Shown: one piece after another, positions 1-7,906 of the stretch
Layout: every line of letters starts with the position of its first letter
How positions within the stretch are numbered: position 1 is the first letter of the stretch
Source: Streptomyces sp. NBC_01439
GTDB lineage: Bacteria; Actinomycetota; Actinomycetes; Streptomycetales; Streptomycetaceae
Reading direction: 5' to 3'
Length of the DNA: 64,000 nucleotides
NCBI RefSeq assembly: GCF_036227605.1
Contig: NZ_CP109487.1
Coordinates: 2,480,001-2,544,000 of the forward strand
Program-made: the position numbers and the translations under genes
The notes under the pieces: model-generated
Databases searched by the model: none
Seen by the model: the letters and a program-made list of their open reading frames with translations, nothing else
Told to the model about the DNA's origin: nothing

Positions 1-843
1 CGCGAGGTGGCGGGCGAGTTCGAGAAGCCGGTGATCCTGTTCTCCGGCGGCAAGGACTCCATCGTCATGCTGCACCTGGCGCTGAAGGCGTTCGCGCCGG
101 CACCGGTGCCGTTCACGCTGTTGCACGTCGACACGGGCCACAACTTCCCCGAGGTGCTGGAGTACCGCGACCGTACGGTCGAGAAGCACGGCCTGCGCCT
201 GCACGTGGCCTCCGTCCAGGAGTACATCGACGCGGGGAAGCTGCGCGAGCGCCCGGACGGCACCCGCAACCCGCTGCAGACCGTGCCGCTGACCGAAGCG
301 ATCCAGAAGCTGAAGTTCGACGCCGTCTTCGGCGGCGGCCGCCGCGACGAGGAGAAGGCCCGCGCCAAGGAGCGGGTGTTCAGCCTCCGCGACGAGTTCT
401 CGCAGTGGGACCCGCGCCGCCAGCGCCCCGAGCTGTGGCAGCTCTACAACGGCCGCCACGCCCCCGGCGAGCACGTGCGGGTCTTCCCGCTCTCGAACTG
501 GACCGAGCTGGACGTCTGGCAGTACATCGCCCGCGAGGGCATCGAGCTGCCGGAGATCTACTTCGCCCACGAGCGCGAGGTGTTCCTGCGCAACGGGATG
601 TGGCTGACGGCCGGCGAGTGGGGCGGCCCGAAGGAAGGCGAGACGCCCGAGACGCGTCTCATCCGCTACCGGACCGTCGGTGACATGTCCTGCACCGGCG
701 CCGTCGACTCCGACGCCGCCACGCTGGACGCCGTGATCGCCGAGATCGCCGTCTCCCGCCTCACCGAGCGGGGCGCGACCCGCGCCGACGACAAGATGTC
801 CGAGGCCGCGATGGAAGACCGCAAGCGCGAAGGGTACTTCTAG
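1..843 (+). CDS. cysD: Sulfate adenylyltransferase subunit 2 (CysD), 5' end outside window
   Basis: Small catalytic subunit of ATP sulfurylase, which makes adenosine 5'-phosphosulfate from sulfate and ATP in the cytoplasm together with CysN. The PP-loop ATP pyrophosphatase motif SGGKDS lies near the start of the visible protein. The family hallmarks continue through GGGRRDEEKARAKER and the C-terminal part ending in KREGYF. The frame is open to base 1 and CysD proteins normally have about 30 more N-terminal residues, so the true start is upstream of the window and the GTG at 7 is not a real start. The stop is 2 bases before cysN, which means one operon and probably coupled translation. Identification is secure. 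Confidence 0.96.
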   Translation, partial: REVAGEFEKPVILFSGGKDSIVMLHLALKAFAPAPVPFTLLHVDTGHNFPEVLEYRDRTVEKHGLRLHVASVQEYIDAGKLRERPDGTRNPLQTVPLTEAIQKLKFDAVFGGGRRDEEKARAKERVFSLRDEFSQWDPRRQRPELWQLYNGRHAPGEHVRVFPLSNWTELDVWQYIAREGIELPEIYFAHEREVFLRNGMWLTAGEWGGPKEGETPETRLIRYRTVGDMSCTGAVDSDAATLDAVIAEIAVSRLTERGATRADDKMSEAAMEDRKREGYF

Positions 844-845
844 AC

Positions 846-2195
846 ATGAGCAGCACCACCGAGCAGGTCGCCCACCTGGCCGACCTCGCAGCGACCACCC
901 TGCTGCGCTTCGCGACCGCAGGTTCCGTCGACGACGGCAAGTCCACCCTGGTGGGCCGGCTGCTGCACGACTCCAAGTCGGTCCTGACCGACCAGATGGA
1001 GGCCGTCGAGGCCGTCTCCGCCCAGCGTGGCCAGGAGGCCCCCGACCTCGCGCTGCTGACCGACGGCCTGCGGGCCGAGCGGGAGCAGGGCATCACCATC
1101 GACGTCGCGTACCGGTACTTCGCCACCGCGCGCCGCCGGTTCATCCTCGCGGACACCCCCGGGCACGTGCAGTACACCCGGAACATGGTCACCGGCGCCT
1201 CCACCGCCGACCTGGCCGTGGTCCTCGTCGACGCCCGCAACGGCGTGATCGAGCAGACCCGCCGGCACGCGGCCGTGGCCGCGCTGCTGCGCGTCCCGCA
1301 CGTGGTCCTGGCCGTCAACAAGATGGACCTGGTGGGCTACCAGGAGTCGGTCTTCGCGGCCATCGCCGAGGAGTTCACCGCGTACGCCTCCGACCTCGGC
1401 GTCCCGGAGATCACCGCGATCCCGATCTCGGCCCTGGCCGGCGACAACGTGGTCGACGCCTCCGCCAACATGGACTGGTACGGCGGCCCCACGGTGCTGG
1501 AGCACCTGGAGACCGTCCCGGTCAGCCACGACCTCACCGCCTGCCCGGCACGTTTCCCGGTGCAGTACGTGATCCGTCCGCAGTCCGCCGCGCACCCCGA
1601 CTACCGCGGCTACGCGGGCCAGATCGCCTCCGGCGTGCTGCGCGTCGGCGAGGCCGTGACCGTCCTGCCGTCCGGCCGGACCTCGGTCATCGAGGGCATC
1701 GACGCGCTCGGCGAGAGCGTGGACATCGCCTGGGCCCCGCAGTCGGTGACGCTGCGCCTGAAGGACGACATCGACATCTCGCGCGGCGACCTGATCGCGC
1801 CCTCCGCGAACGCGCCGGCCACCACGCAGGACGTCGAGGCGACGGTCTGCCACGTGGCCGACCAGCCGCTGGCCGTCGGCGCCCGGGTGCTGATCAAGCA
1901 CACCACGCGCACGGTCAAGGCGATCGTCAAGGAGATCCCCTCGCGGCTGACCCTGGACGACCTGTCCCAGCACCCGAACCCCGGGCAGCTGGTGGCCAAC
2001 GACATCGGCCGCGTCGTCGTCCGCACCGCCGAGCCCCTCGCGCTCGACGCGTACGCCGACTCGCGCCGCACCGGCTCCTTCCTGCTGATCGACCCCGCGG
2101 ACGGAACCACCCTGGCGGCAGGCATGGCGGGCGAATCCTTCGCCTCCACGGCCGAGACCACCGTCCAGACCGACGAGGAAGGTTGGGACTTCTAA
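846..2195 (+). CDS. cysN: Sulfate adenylyltransferase subunit 1 (CysN), GTPase
   Basis: Large GTP-binding subunit of ATP sulfurylase; GTP hydrolysis drives the unfavourable synthesis of adenosine phosphosulfate by CysD. The protein has 449 aa. It shows the EF-Tu-type G1 motif GSVDDGKST around residue 27, the switch element EREQGITIDVAYR, G3 DTPGH and G4 NKMD, followed by beta-barrel domains. There is no APS-kinase (CysC) fusion at the C-terminus, so CysC must be separate. The ATG at 846 directly follows the cysD stop. The gene is part of the assimilatory sulfate operon. Confidence 0.96.
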   Translation: MSSTTEQVAHLADLAATTLLRFATAGSVDDGKSTLVGRLLHDSKSVLTDQMEAVEAVSAQRGQEAPDLALLTDGLRAEREQGITIDVAYRYFATARRRFILADTPGHVQYTRNMVTGASTADLAVVLVDARNGVIEQTRRHAAVAALLRVPHVVLAVNKMDLVGYQESVFAAIAEEFTAYASDLGVPEITAIPISALAGDNVVDASANMDWYGGPTVLEHLETVPVSHDLTACPARFPVQYVIRPQSAAHPDYRGYAGQIASGVLRVGEAVTVLPSGRTSVIEGIDALGESVDIAWAPQSVTLRLKDDIDISRGDLIAPSANAPATTQDVEATVCHVADQPLAVGARVLIKHTTRTVKAIVKEIPSRLTLDDLSQHPNPGQLVANDIGRVVVRTAEPLALDAYADSRRTGSFLLIDPADGTTLAAGMAGESFASTAETTVQTDEEGWDF

Positions 2196-2410
2196 CCCAT
2201 GCTCCCCGACATCTACTCCACCTTCGCGAAGGAGGGCGGCCGTGTGGGCAGCGGCGCCCTCGGCAGCGGCCAGGGAGGGGTTGCGCGATGTGCGCGATGA
2301 CGTACGCGCACCGCATGCGCGCCCACACCCCCCACCAGCCGTACCCGCCATCGCTCCACAAACGAAGACGCGCGTCATGAGATGACGCCGTCACGAGAGG
2401 AAGTCCTCCC

Positions 2411-3541
2411 GTGTCTGCCACCGGTAACCGCACCACCTCCCGCTCCACGCTCCGCCGCGGCATCGTCGCCGCCGCCCTGCCCCTCCTGATCGGTGCGCTC
2501 GCTTCCTGCGGCTACGGTTCCGAGGCCGAGAAGGACGAGCCGAAGGCCGCCGACGCGGCCGACGCCGGCAAGAAGCTCTCGGCCCCTGAGGTGCGGATCG
2601 GGTACTTCCCCAACCTGACGCACGCCACCGCGCTGGTCGGACTCCAGGAAGGCCTGATCGAGAAGGAACTGAACGGCACCAAGATCAAGCCGCAGTCCTT
2701 CAACGCCGGCCCGTCCGAGATCGAAGCCCTCAACGGCGGCTCTCTCGACATCGGTTTCATCGGCCCCTCGCCCTCCATCAACGGCTACGTGAAGTCCAAG
2801 GGCTCGAACCTGCGGATCATCTCCGGTTCCGCCTCCGGCGGCGTCAAGCTCGTCGTGAACCCGGACAAGATCAAGACCCTGGACGACCTCAAGGGCAAGA
2901 AGATCGCCACCCCGCAGAAGGGGAACACGCAGGACGTCGCGTTCCTCAACTGGATCTCCGAAAAGGGCTGGAAGGTCGACCCCGAATCCGGCAAGGGTGA
3001 CGTCTCCGTCGTCCGCACCGACAACAAGGTGACCCCGGACGCGTTCAAGCAGGGCTCGATCGACGGCGCCTGGGTGCCGGAGCCCACGGCCTCCAAGCTC
3101 GTCTCCGACGGCGGCTCCGTCCTCCTCGACGAGACCGCCCTGTGGCCCGACAAGAAGTTCGTGATCACGAACATCATCGTGTCGCAGAAGTTCCTCAAGG
3201 AGCACCCGGACGTCGTCGAGGCCGTGCTGCGCGGCACGGTGAAGACCAACGAGTGGATCCACGCCAACCAGGACGAGGCCAAGGCCTCCGCCAACGCGCG
3301 CCTCGCGGCCGAGGGTGGCAAGCCGCTCGACGCGAAGGTCATCGACCCGGCGTGGCCCAGCATCGCCATCACCGACGACCCGCTGGCCGCCACGCTGAAG
3401 ACGCAGTCGGAGTGGGCGGTCAAGGCCAAGCTCATCGAGCAGCCCGACCTGGCCGGGATCTACGACCTGACGCTCCTGAACAAGGTGCTGAAGGCCGCCG
3501 GCAAGCCCGAGGTCTCCGACGCCGGTCTCGGCGCCAAGTAA
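2411..3541 (+). CDS. Sulfonate/taurine-type ABC transporter substrate-binding lipoprotein (SsuA-like)
   Basis: Extracellular substrate-binding lipoprotein of 376 aa. It has an N-terminal signal peptide with lipobox LASC at about residues 31-34 and then an acidic linker. The NMT1/SsuA-like bilobal domain begins around VRIGYFPNLTHATALVG and includes GSLDIGFIGPSPSINGY. The start is GTG, preceded by GAGAGGAAG. It is followed by an ATPase and a permease in the same direction, and it sits directly after cysDN, so a sulfur source such as an aliphatic sulfonate (or sulfate ester) is the likely cargo. The substrate itself cannot be read from the sequence. The 215-bp gap after cysN shows no gene and may hold a promoter. 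Confidence 0.9.
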   Translation: MSATGNRTTSRSTLRRGIVAAALPLLIGALASCGYGSEAEKDEPKAADAADAGKKLSAPEVRIGYFPNLTHATALVGLQEGLIEKELNGTKIKPQSFNAGPSEIEALNGGSLDIGFIGPSPSINGYVKSKGSNLRIISGSASGGVKLVVNPDKIKTLDDLKGKKIATPQKGNTQDVAFLNWISEKGWKVDPESGKGDVSVVRTDNKVTPDAFKQGSIDGAWVPEPTASKLVSDGGSVLLDETALWPDKKFVITNIIVSQKFLKEHPDVVEAVLRGTVKTNEWIHANQDEAKASANARLAAEGGKPLDAKVIDPAWPSIAITDDPLAATLKTQSEWAVKAKLIEQPDLAGIYDLTLLNKVLKAAGKPEVSDAGLGAK

Positions 3542-3575
3542 CCCCGCGATCCCGCAATCCCAGGAGGTGACGACC

Positions 3576-4370
3576 ATGGCCACCACGCTTGCCAAGGCTG
3601 CCGAGGGCTCCGCCCTGGAGCGCACCCACGCCGCCCGCATCGAGCACGTCTCGAAGTCCTTCTCCGGCCCGGCCGGATCGCAGCTCGTCCTGGACGACAT
3701 CAGCCTCGATGTCGCTCCCGGCGAGTTCGTCACCCTCCTGGGTGCCTCGGGGTGCGGGAAGTCCACGCTGCTGAACCTGGTCGCCGGCCTGGACAAGCCG
3801 TCCGCGGGGTCCATCGAGACCCCCGGCGGCCGTCCGGCGCTGATGTTCCAGGAGCACGCCCTCTTCCCGTGGCTGACCGCGGGCAAGAACATCGAACTCG
3901 CCCTGCGCCTGCGCGGGGTGGCCAAGGCCGACCGCCGCCTTGAGGCGGAGCGGCTGCTGGAGCTGGTCCGCCTCGGCGGCGCGTACGGCAAGCGCGTGCA
4001 CGAGCTGTCCGGCGGCATGCGCCAGCGCGTGGCCCTGGCCCGGGCGCTCGCCCAGGACAGCCGGCTGCTGCTGATGGACGAGCCGTTCGCCGCGCTCGAC
4101 GCCATCACCCGGGACGTGCTGCACGGCGAACTCACCCGCATCTGGGCGGAGACGGGGCTGTCCATCCTCTTCGTCACCCACAACGTGCGCGAGGCCGTCC
4201 GCCTCGCCCAGCGCGTGGTCCTGCTCTCCTCCCGGCCCGGCCGGGTCGCGAAGGAATGGACCGTGGACATCCCGCAGCCGCGCCGCATCGAGGACGCGGA
4301 CGTGGCGGAACTGTCCCTGGAGATCACTGAACACCTGCGTGGGGAGATCCGCCGCCATGGCCAGCACTGA
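3576..4370 (+). CDS. ABC transporter ATP-binding protein (SsuB/TauB-like)
   Basis: Cytoplasmic ATPase of the sulfonate-type importer, 264 aa. It has Walker A GASGCGKST, Q-loop region MFQEHALFPW, signature LSGGMRQR, Walker B LLLMDEP and the switch histidine in FVTHNVREA. The ATG at 3576 was chosen because AGGAGG (3562-3567) lies 8 bases upstream; an in-frame GTG at 3567 overlaps that ribosome site and is less likely. The 3' end overlaps the permease start by 14 bases, which implies coupled translation. Confidence 0.94.
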   Translation: MATTLAKAAEGSALERTHAARIEHVSKSFSGPAGSQLVLDDISLDVAPGEFVTLLGASGCGKSTLLNLVAGLDKPSAGSIETPGGRPALMFQEHALFPWLTAGKNIELALRLRGVAKADRRLEAERLLELVRLGGAYGKRVHELSGGMRQRVALARALAQDSRLLLMDEPFAALDAITRDVLHGELTRIWAETGLSILFVTHNVREAVRLAQRVVLLSSRPGRVAKEWTVDIPQPRRIEDADVAELSLEITEHLRGEIRRHGQH

Positions 4371-5253
4371 CACCACTTCGAAGGCCACGGGCAGGACCGA
4401 CGACCTGGCCGGCCTGGAGGCGGGCCTCGACGCCCTCGACGCGGTCCAGACCCACCGCACCCCGGTCCGGGAGATCCTCGTCAAGAAGGTCTTCCCGCCG
4501 GTCCTGGCCGTGAGCCTGGTGCTCCTGGTCTGGCAGGTCCTCGTCGCGACGCACGTCACCGAAGAGACCAAGCTGCCCGCGCTGTCCGCGGTGTGGGACA
4601 GCCTGTCCGACATGTGGCTCAAGGGCACGCTGCTGGAGGTCGTCTGGACCAGCGTCTCCCGCGGTCTGCTCGGCTTCCTGCTGGCCCTGGCCATCGGCAC
4701 GCCGCTGGGCCTGCTCGTCGCCCGGGTAAAGTTCGTCCGCGCCGCGATCGGCCCGATCCTGCAGGGCTTGCAGTCGCTGCCGTCGGTGGCCTGGGTGCCG
4801 CCGGCCGTCCTGTGGTTCGGCCTGAACGACGCGATGATGTTCACGGTGATCCTGCTGGGCGCCGTCCCGTCCATCGCCAACGGCCTCGTCTCCGGCATCG
4901 ACCAGATCCCGCCGCTGTACTTGCGGGCCGGCCGCACCCTGGGGGCCACCGGTCTGGCCGGGGCCCGGCACATCGTCATGCCGGCCGCGCTGCCCGGCTA
5001 CCTGGCCGGACTGAAGCAGGGCTGGGCCTTCTCCTGGCGCTCGCTGATGGCCGCCGAGATCATCGCCTCCTCGCCCGATCTGGGCCTGGGCCTGGGCCAG
5101 CTCCTGGAGAACGGCCGCAACAACATCGACCTGCCGGGCGTGTTCCTCGCGATCATCCTGATCCTGGTCGTCGGCATCGCCATCGACCTGCTGATCTTCA
5201 GCCCGGTCGAGCGGTGGGTGCTGCGCAGCCGCGGCCTGCTGGCGAAGAGCTGA
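4357..5253 (+). CDS. ABC transporter permease (SsuC/TauC-like)
   Basis: Membrane subunit of the importer, 298 aa. The first transmembrane helix is around VLAVSLVLLVWQVLVA and further helices are spread through the BPD_transp_1 domain. The EAA-type loop that contacts the ATPase is visible around GRTLGATGLAGARHIVMPA. The ATG at 4357 is preceded by GGGGAG (4341-4346) and preferred over the upstream in-frame GTG at 4339. The next ORF begins 5 bases after its stop, so the six genes up to 6017 probably form one transcript. Confidence 0.93.
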   Translation: MASTDTTSKATGRTDDLAGLEAGLDALDAVQTHRTPVREILVKKVFPPVLAVSLVLLVWQVLVATHVTEETKLPALSAVWDSLSDMWLKGTLLEVVWTSVSRGLLGFLLALAIGTPLGLLVARVKFVRAAIGPILQGLQSLPSVAWVPPAVLWFGLNDAMMFTVILLGAVPSIANGLVSGIDQIPPLYLRAGRTLGATGLAGARHIVMPAALPGYLAGLKQGWAFSWRSLMAAEIIASSPDLGLGLGQLLENGRNNIDLPGVFLAIILILVVGIAIDLLIFSPVERWVLRSRGLLAKS

Positions 5254-5258
5254 TCGCC

Positions 5259-6017
5259 ATGGACCGCGCCCTCCTGGTCATCGCCCACGGCAGCCGCGAC
5301 CCGCGGCACGCGGCGACCGTGCACGCCCTGACGGGGCGCGTGCGGGCGCTGCGGCCGGGGCTGCGCGTGGAGACGGCCTTCCTGGACTTCAACACCCCGA
5401 CGGTGGGGCAGGCCCTGTCCTCGCTCTACCTGTCCGGCGTACGGGAGGTCGTGGCGCTCCCGCTGCTGCTGACCCGCGCCTTCCACGCGAAGTCCGACAT
5501 CCCGGCGGCGCTCGCCGAGTCGACCTCGCGCCTGCCGGGGCTGTCGGTGCGGGTGGCGGACGTCCTCGGGCCGTCCCCGCTCCTGTTGACCGCCCTGGAA
5601 CGCCGGCTCACCGAAGCCGGCCTCACCCCGGCGGACCGCGCCACCACCGCCGTGGTGCTCGCGTCCGCCGGCTCCTCCGACCCGGAGGCGATCGCAGCGA
5701 TCGCTGAAACCGCGCGGGAGTGGCGGCGCACCGGTTGGTGTGCCGTGCGGCCTGCGTTCGCCTCCGCCGCACTGCCCCGTACGGAGGACGCCGTACGGGC
5801 CCTGCGCGCCGAGGGCTTCGAGCGGGTGGCCGTGGCCCCGTACGTCATCGCCCCCGGCCGTCTCCCGGACCGCATCGCGGCCGGCGCCGGCGCCGCGGGC
5901 GCGGACGTCGTCGCCGAGGTCCTGGGCGCGGCCCCGGAACTAGCCCGGCTGCTGCTGCGCCGCTTCGACGCGGCCGCGACGGCGGCGGCGGCCCGGCTGC
6001 CGGCCCTGACGGCGTAG
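5259..6017 (+). CDS. Sirohydrochlorin chelatase-like protein (CbiX/SirB family)
   Basis: 252-aa protein of the CbiX/SirB chelatase family, expected to insert iron (or cobalt) into sirohydrochlorin. Siroheme is needed by sulfite reductase, so its place at the end of the cysDN/transporter operon makes sense. The N-terminal repeat carries the metal-site histidine in VIAHGSRDPRH and the second conserved histidine in TRAFHAKSDIPAAL. A second, weaker CbiX-like half follows from about residue 130 (VVLASAGSSDP). The start is ATG, 5 bases after the permease stop. It converges with the next minus-strand gene with a single base between the stops. Confidence 0.87.
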   Translation: MDRALLVIAHGSRDPRHAATVHALTGRVRALRPGLRVETAFLDFNTPTVGQALSSLYLSGVREVVALPLLLTRAFHAKSDIPAALAESTSRLPGLSVRVADVLGPSPLLLTALERRLTEAGLTPADRATTAVVLASAGSSDPEAIAAIAETAREWRRTGWCAVRPAFASAALPRTEDAVRALRAEGFERVAVAPYVIAPGRLPDRIAAGAGAAGADVVAEVLGAAPELARLLLRRFDAAATAAAARLPALTA

Positions 6018-6018
6018 C

Positions 6019-6783
6019 TCAGGCCGTCGCAGCCCTGCGGCGGCGGGCCGACAGGGCCCGGGCGTACAGCAGGTGGACGATCGCTTCGGCGGCGAGCAGC
6101 AGGACCACCAGCCAGGGCGCCAGTGCGTCCGAGACCGCTGCGACCAGGACCGGAACGGCGATGCCGAGCACGATGATGACGAACAGCCCGACCCGCTCGA
6201 CCAGGTGCCCGGTGTCGAGCCGTCCCGGGACACCGCGGCCCCGGGCGGTGAGCAGCAAGACCATCTCGGCGGCGATCAAGGCCGCCCACACGGCGTACTG
6301 CCAGGGCGCGGGAACGGCCGCCGAGGCCGCCCACAGGAGCCCGGAGAGCAGGCAGTAGCTCAGCGGCCGCCAGCGGGGGACCCGGTGCGGGGCGGGGAAG
6401 CGGGTGGCGGGCCACCAGAGGCCGAGGAGGACCAGTCGGGTTCCCGCGTACCCCAGGGCGTACACCGCGCCGCGGGTGCTGTCGGCCTCGGGTACCGCCG
6501 CGGCCATGGCGGCCAGGCAGAGCATGGCGAAGAGCATCAGCAGCCGGCGCCGGGCGCCGTCGTCCTCGAAGAGGTTCGCCGAGACCGTCAGGTTGATCCA
6601 CATCCACCAGGGCGGGAAGAAGAGTCCGAGGAAGACGGCGAAGTCCCGCAGTCCCGGGTCGCCGTGCAGCTCGTGCGAGAGCTGGGCGGCGAAGGCCACG
6701 AAGACGAGGTCGAAGAACAGCTCGAGCCAGGCGGCGTGGCGGCTCTCCCGCTCGCGCGGCGCCGCCGCATCCAACGCACTCAT
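6019..6783 (-). CDS. LtrA-like (low temperature requirement protein A) membrane protein
   Basis: 254-aa polytopic membrane protein. The diagnostic LtrA-family motif LELFFDLVFVAFAAQLS is near the N-terminus, followed by about seven hydrophobic helices and a basic tail RRRRAATA. Family members are of unknown biochemical function. The protein is at the short end for the family, which often reaches about 380 aa. The ATG at 6783 was chosen because family members begin just before this motif; the open frame extends upstream but is low-complexity and proline/arginine-rich. Confidence 0.8.
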   Translation of the reverse strand: MSALDAAAPRERESRHAAWLELFFDLVFVAFAAQLSHELHGDPGLRDFAVFLGLFFPPWWMWINLTVSANLFEDDGARRRLLMLFAMLCLAAMAAAVPEADSTRGAVYALGYAGTRLVLLGLWWPATRFPAPHRVPRWRPLSYCLLSGLLWAASAAVPAPWQYAVWAALIAAEMVLLLTARGRGVPGRLDTGHLVERVGLFVIIVLGIAVPVLVAAVSDALAPWLVVLLLAAEAIVHLLYARALSARRRRAATA

Positions 6784-6930
6784 CGGGGCTTTCCGTCCGG
6801 GGTTCGCGTACGAACTCCGAGCCTGCCCCCGCCCCCGCCCCCGCCGCTCCCAGCACCGGCGCACCGCCGGGTCATCCGGACGGGCCAAGAGCGTCCGCGG
6901 TGTCCGCGGCGCACCCCGGCCCGGGCGGGG

Positions 6931-7902
6931 TCAGGGCAGGGTCCAGATCCGGGTGGTCACCAGGTAGAAGGCCACGACCCAGAAGGCGAGCAGGAGGGTG
7001 ACGATCCCGATGCCGATGAGGTTGCTCCTGGCCGGCGCCTCGTCCGGCGACGGGCGCAGCCACCGCCCCAGGAGCGGGTTCACGTAGTAGGGCATCGTCA
7101 AGAAGCTCATGACGAGGCTCGACAGCAGGTTCCCCACGAGCAGGCCCAGCCAGAGCGGCATCTTCAGCGGTGACGTGGCGAGCGCCAGGAGGACCACGGT
7201 CGGGTACAGGCCGACCCAGACCGCGATGGCGGTCTTGGTGACCGAGGGCGGGGGCGCCTCCCTGCCGTTCTCCTCGAAGGCGAACCAGCTGCCGAAGGAG
7301 TTGTCAATCGTGCGCAGTTTGAAGTCGAACTCCTTTCCCTCGGCGAGGACCTTGTGCCTGCGGTCCGAGGTCAGCCAGGCGTCGAGGTGTTCGGCGTTGT
7401 CGAACCGGTACAGGGTGGTCCACTCCTCCTGGACCCCTTCGATGGGCGGGAAGAACTCGCTTCCGCGGAAGCCTTCGAACCTGCTCTCCTCCTCGGTCAT
7501 CCGGCGCTGCCACGCGAGGAAGTCCTCGACGTGCTCCGGGTGAACGCGGTGGGTGATCACCACGGTCACCAGCGGATCCTGTGCGGGGGCGTGGCCGCTG
7601 ACCACCTGCTGGGTTCCGGGGCCGTCGAGGTACGCGTCGCCGACTTCGAGGAGCTCCTGCCGGGTCGAGCTGTTGATCCACGCCTGCAGGTGGGGTATCG
7701 AGTCGTACCGGTAGACCACGACCCATTCGGGTTGCAGGGTGGTCGGCGGGGCGACCTCGACGCCGAGGTACCCGTCGTACTCAGCGGCGGCGGCGTTGAC
7801 GCCCTGCTGCCACCTCTCGTACTCCTGCTCCCGTCCGGGCAGTACCTTCTGGGCGATGATCGCCGTGGCCTCGGCGTCTTCCCGCTGCTTCTCGGTGTCC
7901 AT
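6931..7902 (-). CDS. Double ABM-domain (antibiotic biosynthesis monooxygenase-like) membrane-anchored protein
   Basis: 323 aa. Two tandem dimeric alpha/beta-barrel ABM repeats are visible: about residues 12-100 (QKVLPGREQEYERWQ, then EWVVVYRYDS) and about 110-200 (HRVHPEHVEDFLAWQ, then EWTTLYRFDN). A C-terminal membrane region follows with about three helices (AIAVWVGLYPTVVLLALA; LLVGNLLSSLVMSFL; IGIVTLLLAFWVVAFYLV). ABM domains act on electron-rich small molecules, often without cofactors, but no substrate can be assigned. It starts 4 bases after the stop of the molybdenum hydroxylase subunit, so it is probably co-transcribed with that enzyme. Confidence 0.85.
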   Translation of the reverse strand: MDTEKQREDAEATAIIAQKVLPGREQEYERWQQGVNAAAAEYDGYLGVEVAPPTTLQPEWVVVYRYDSIPHLQAWINSSTRQELLEVGDAYLDGPGTQQVVSGHAPAQDPLVTVVITHRVHPEHVEDFLAWQRRMTEEESRFEGFRGSEFFPPIEGVQEEWTTLYRFDNAEHLDAWLTSDRRHKVLAEGKEFDFKLRTIDNSFGSWFAFEENGREAPPPSVTKTAIAVWVGLYPTVVLLALATSPLKMPLWLGLLVGNLLSSLVMSFLTMPYYVNPLLGRWLRPSPDEAPARSNLIGIGIVTLLLAFWVVAFYLVTTRIWTLP

Positions 7903-7906
7903 GGGC

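Noticed and set aside
840..2378. Long open frame (about 500 codons) opposite cysN
   Set aside because: It is a mirror frame of a secure gene, with Arg/Gly/Asp-rich composition and no motifs; such frames are usual at about 70% GC.
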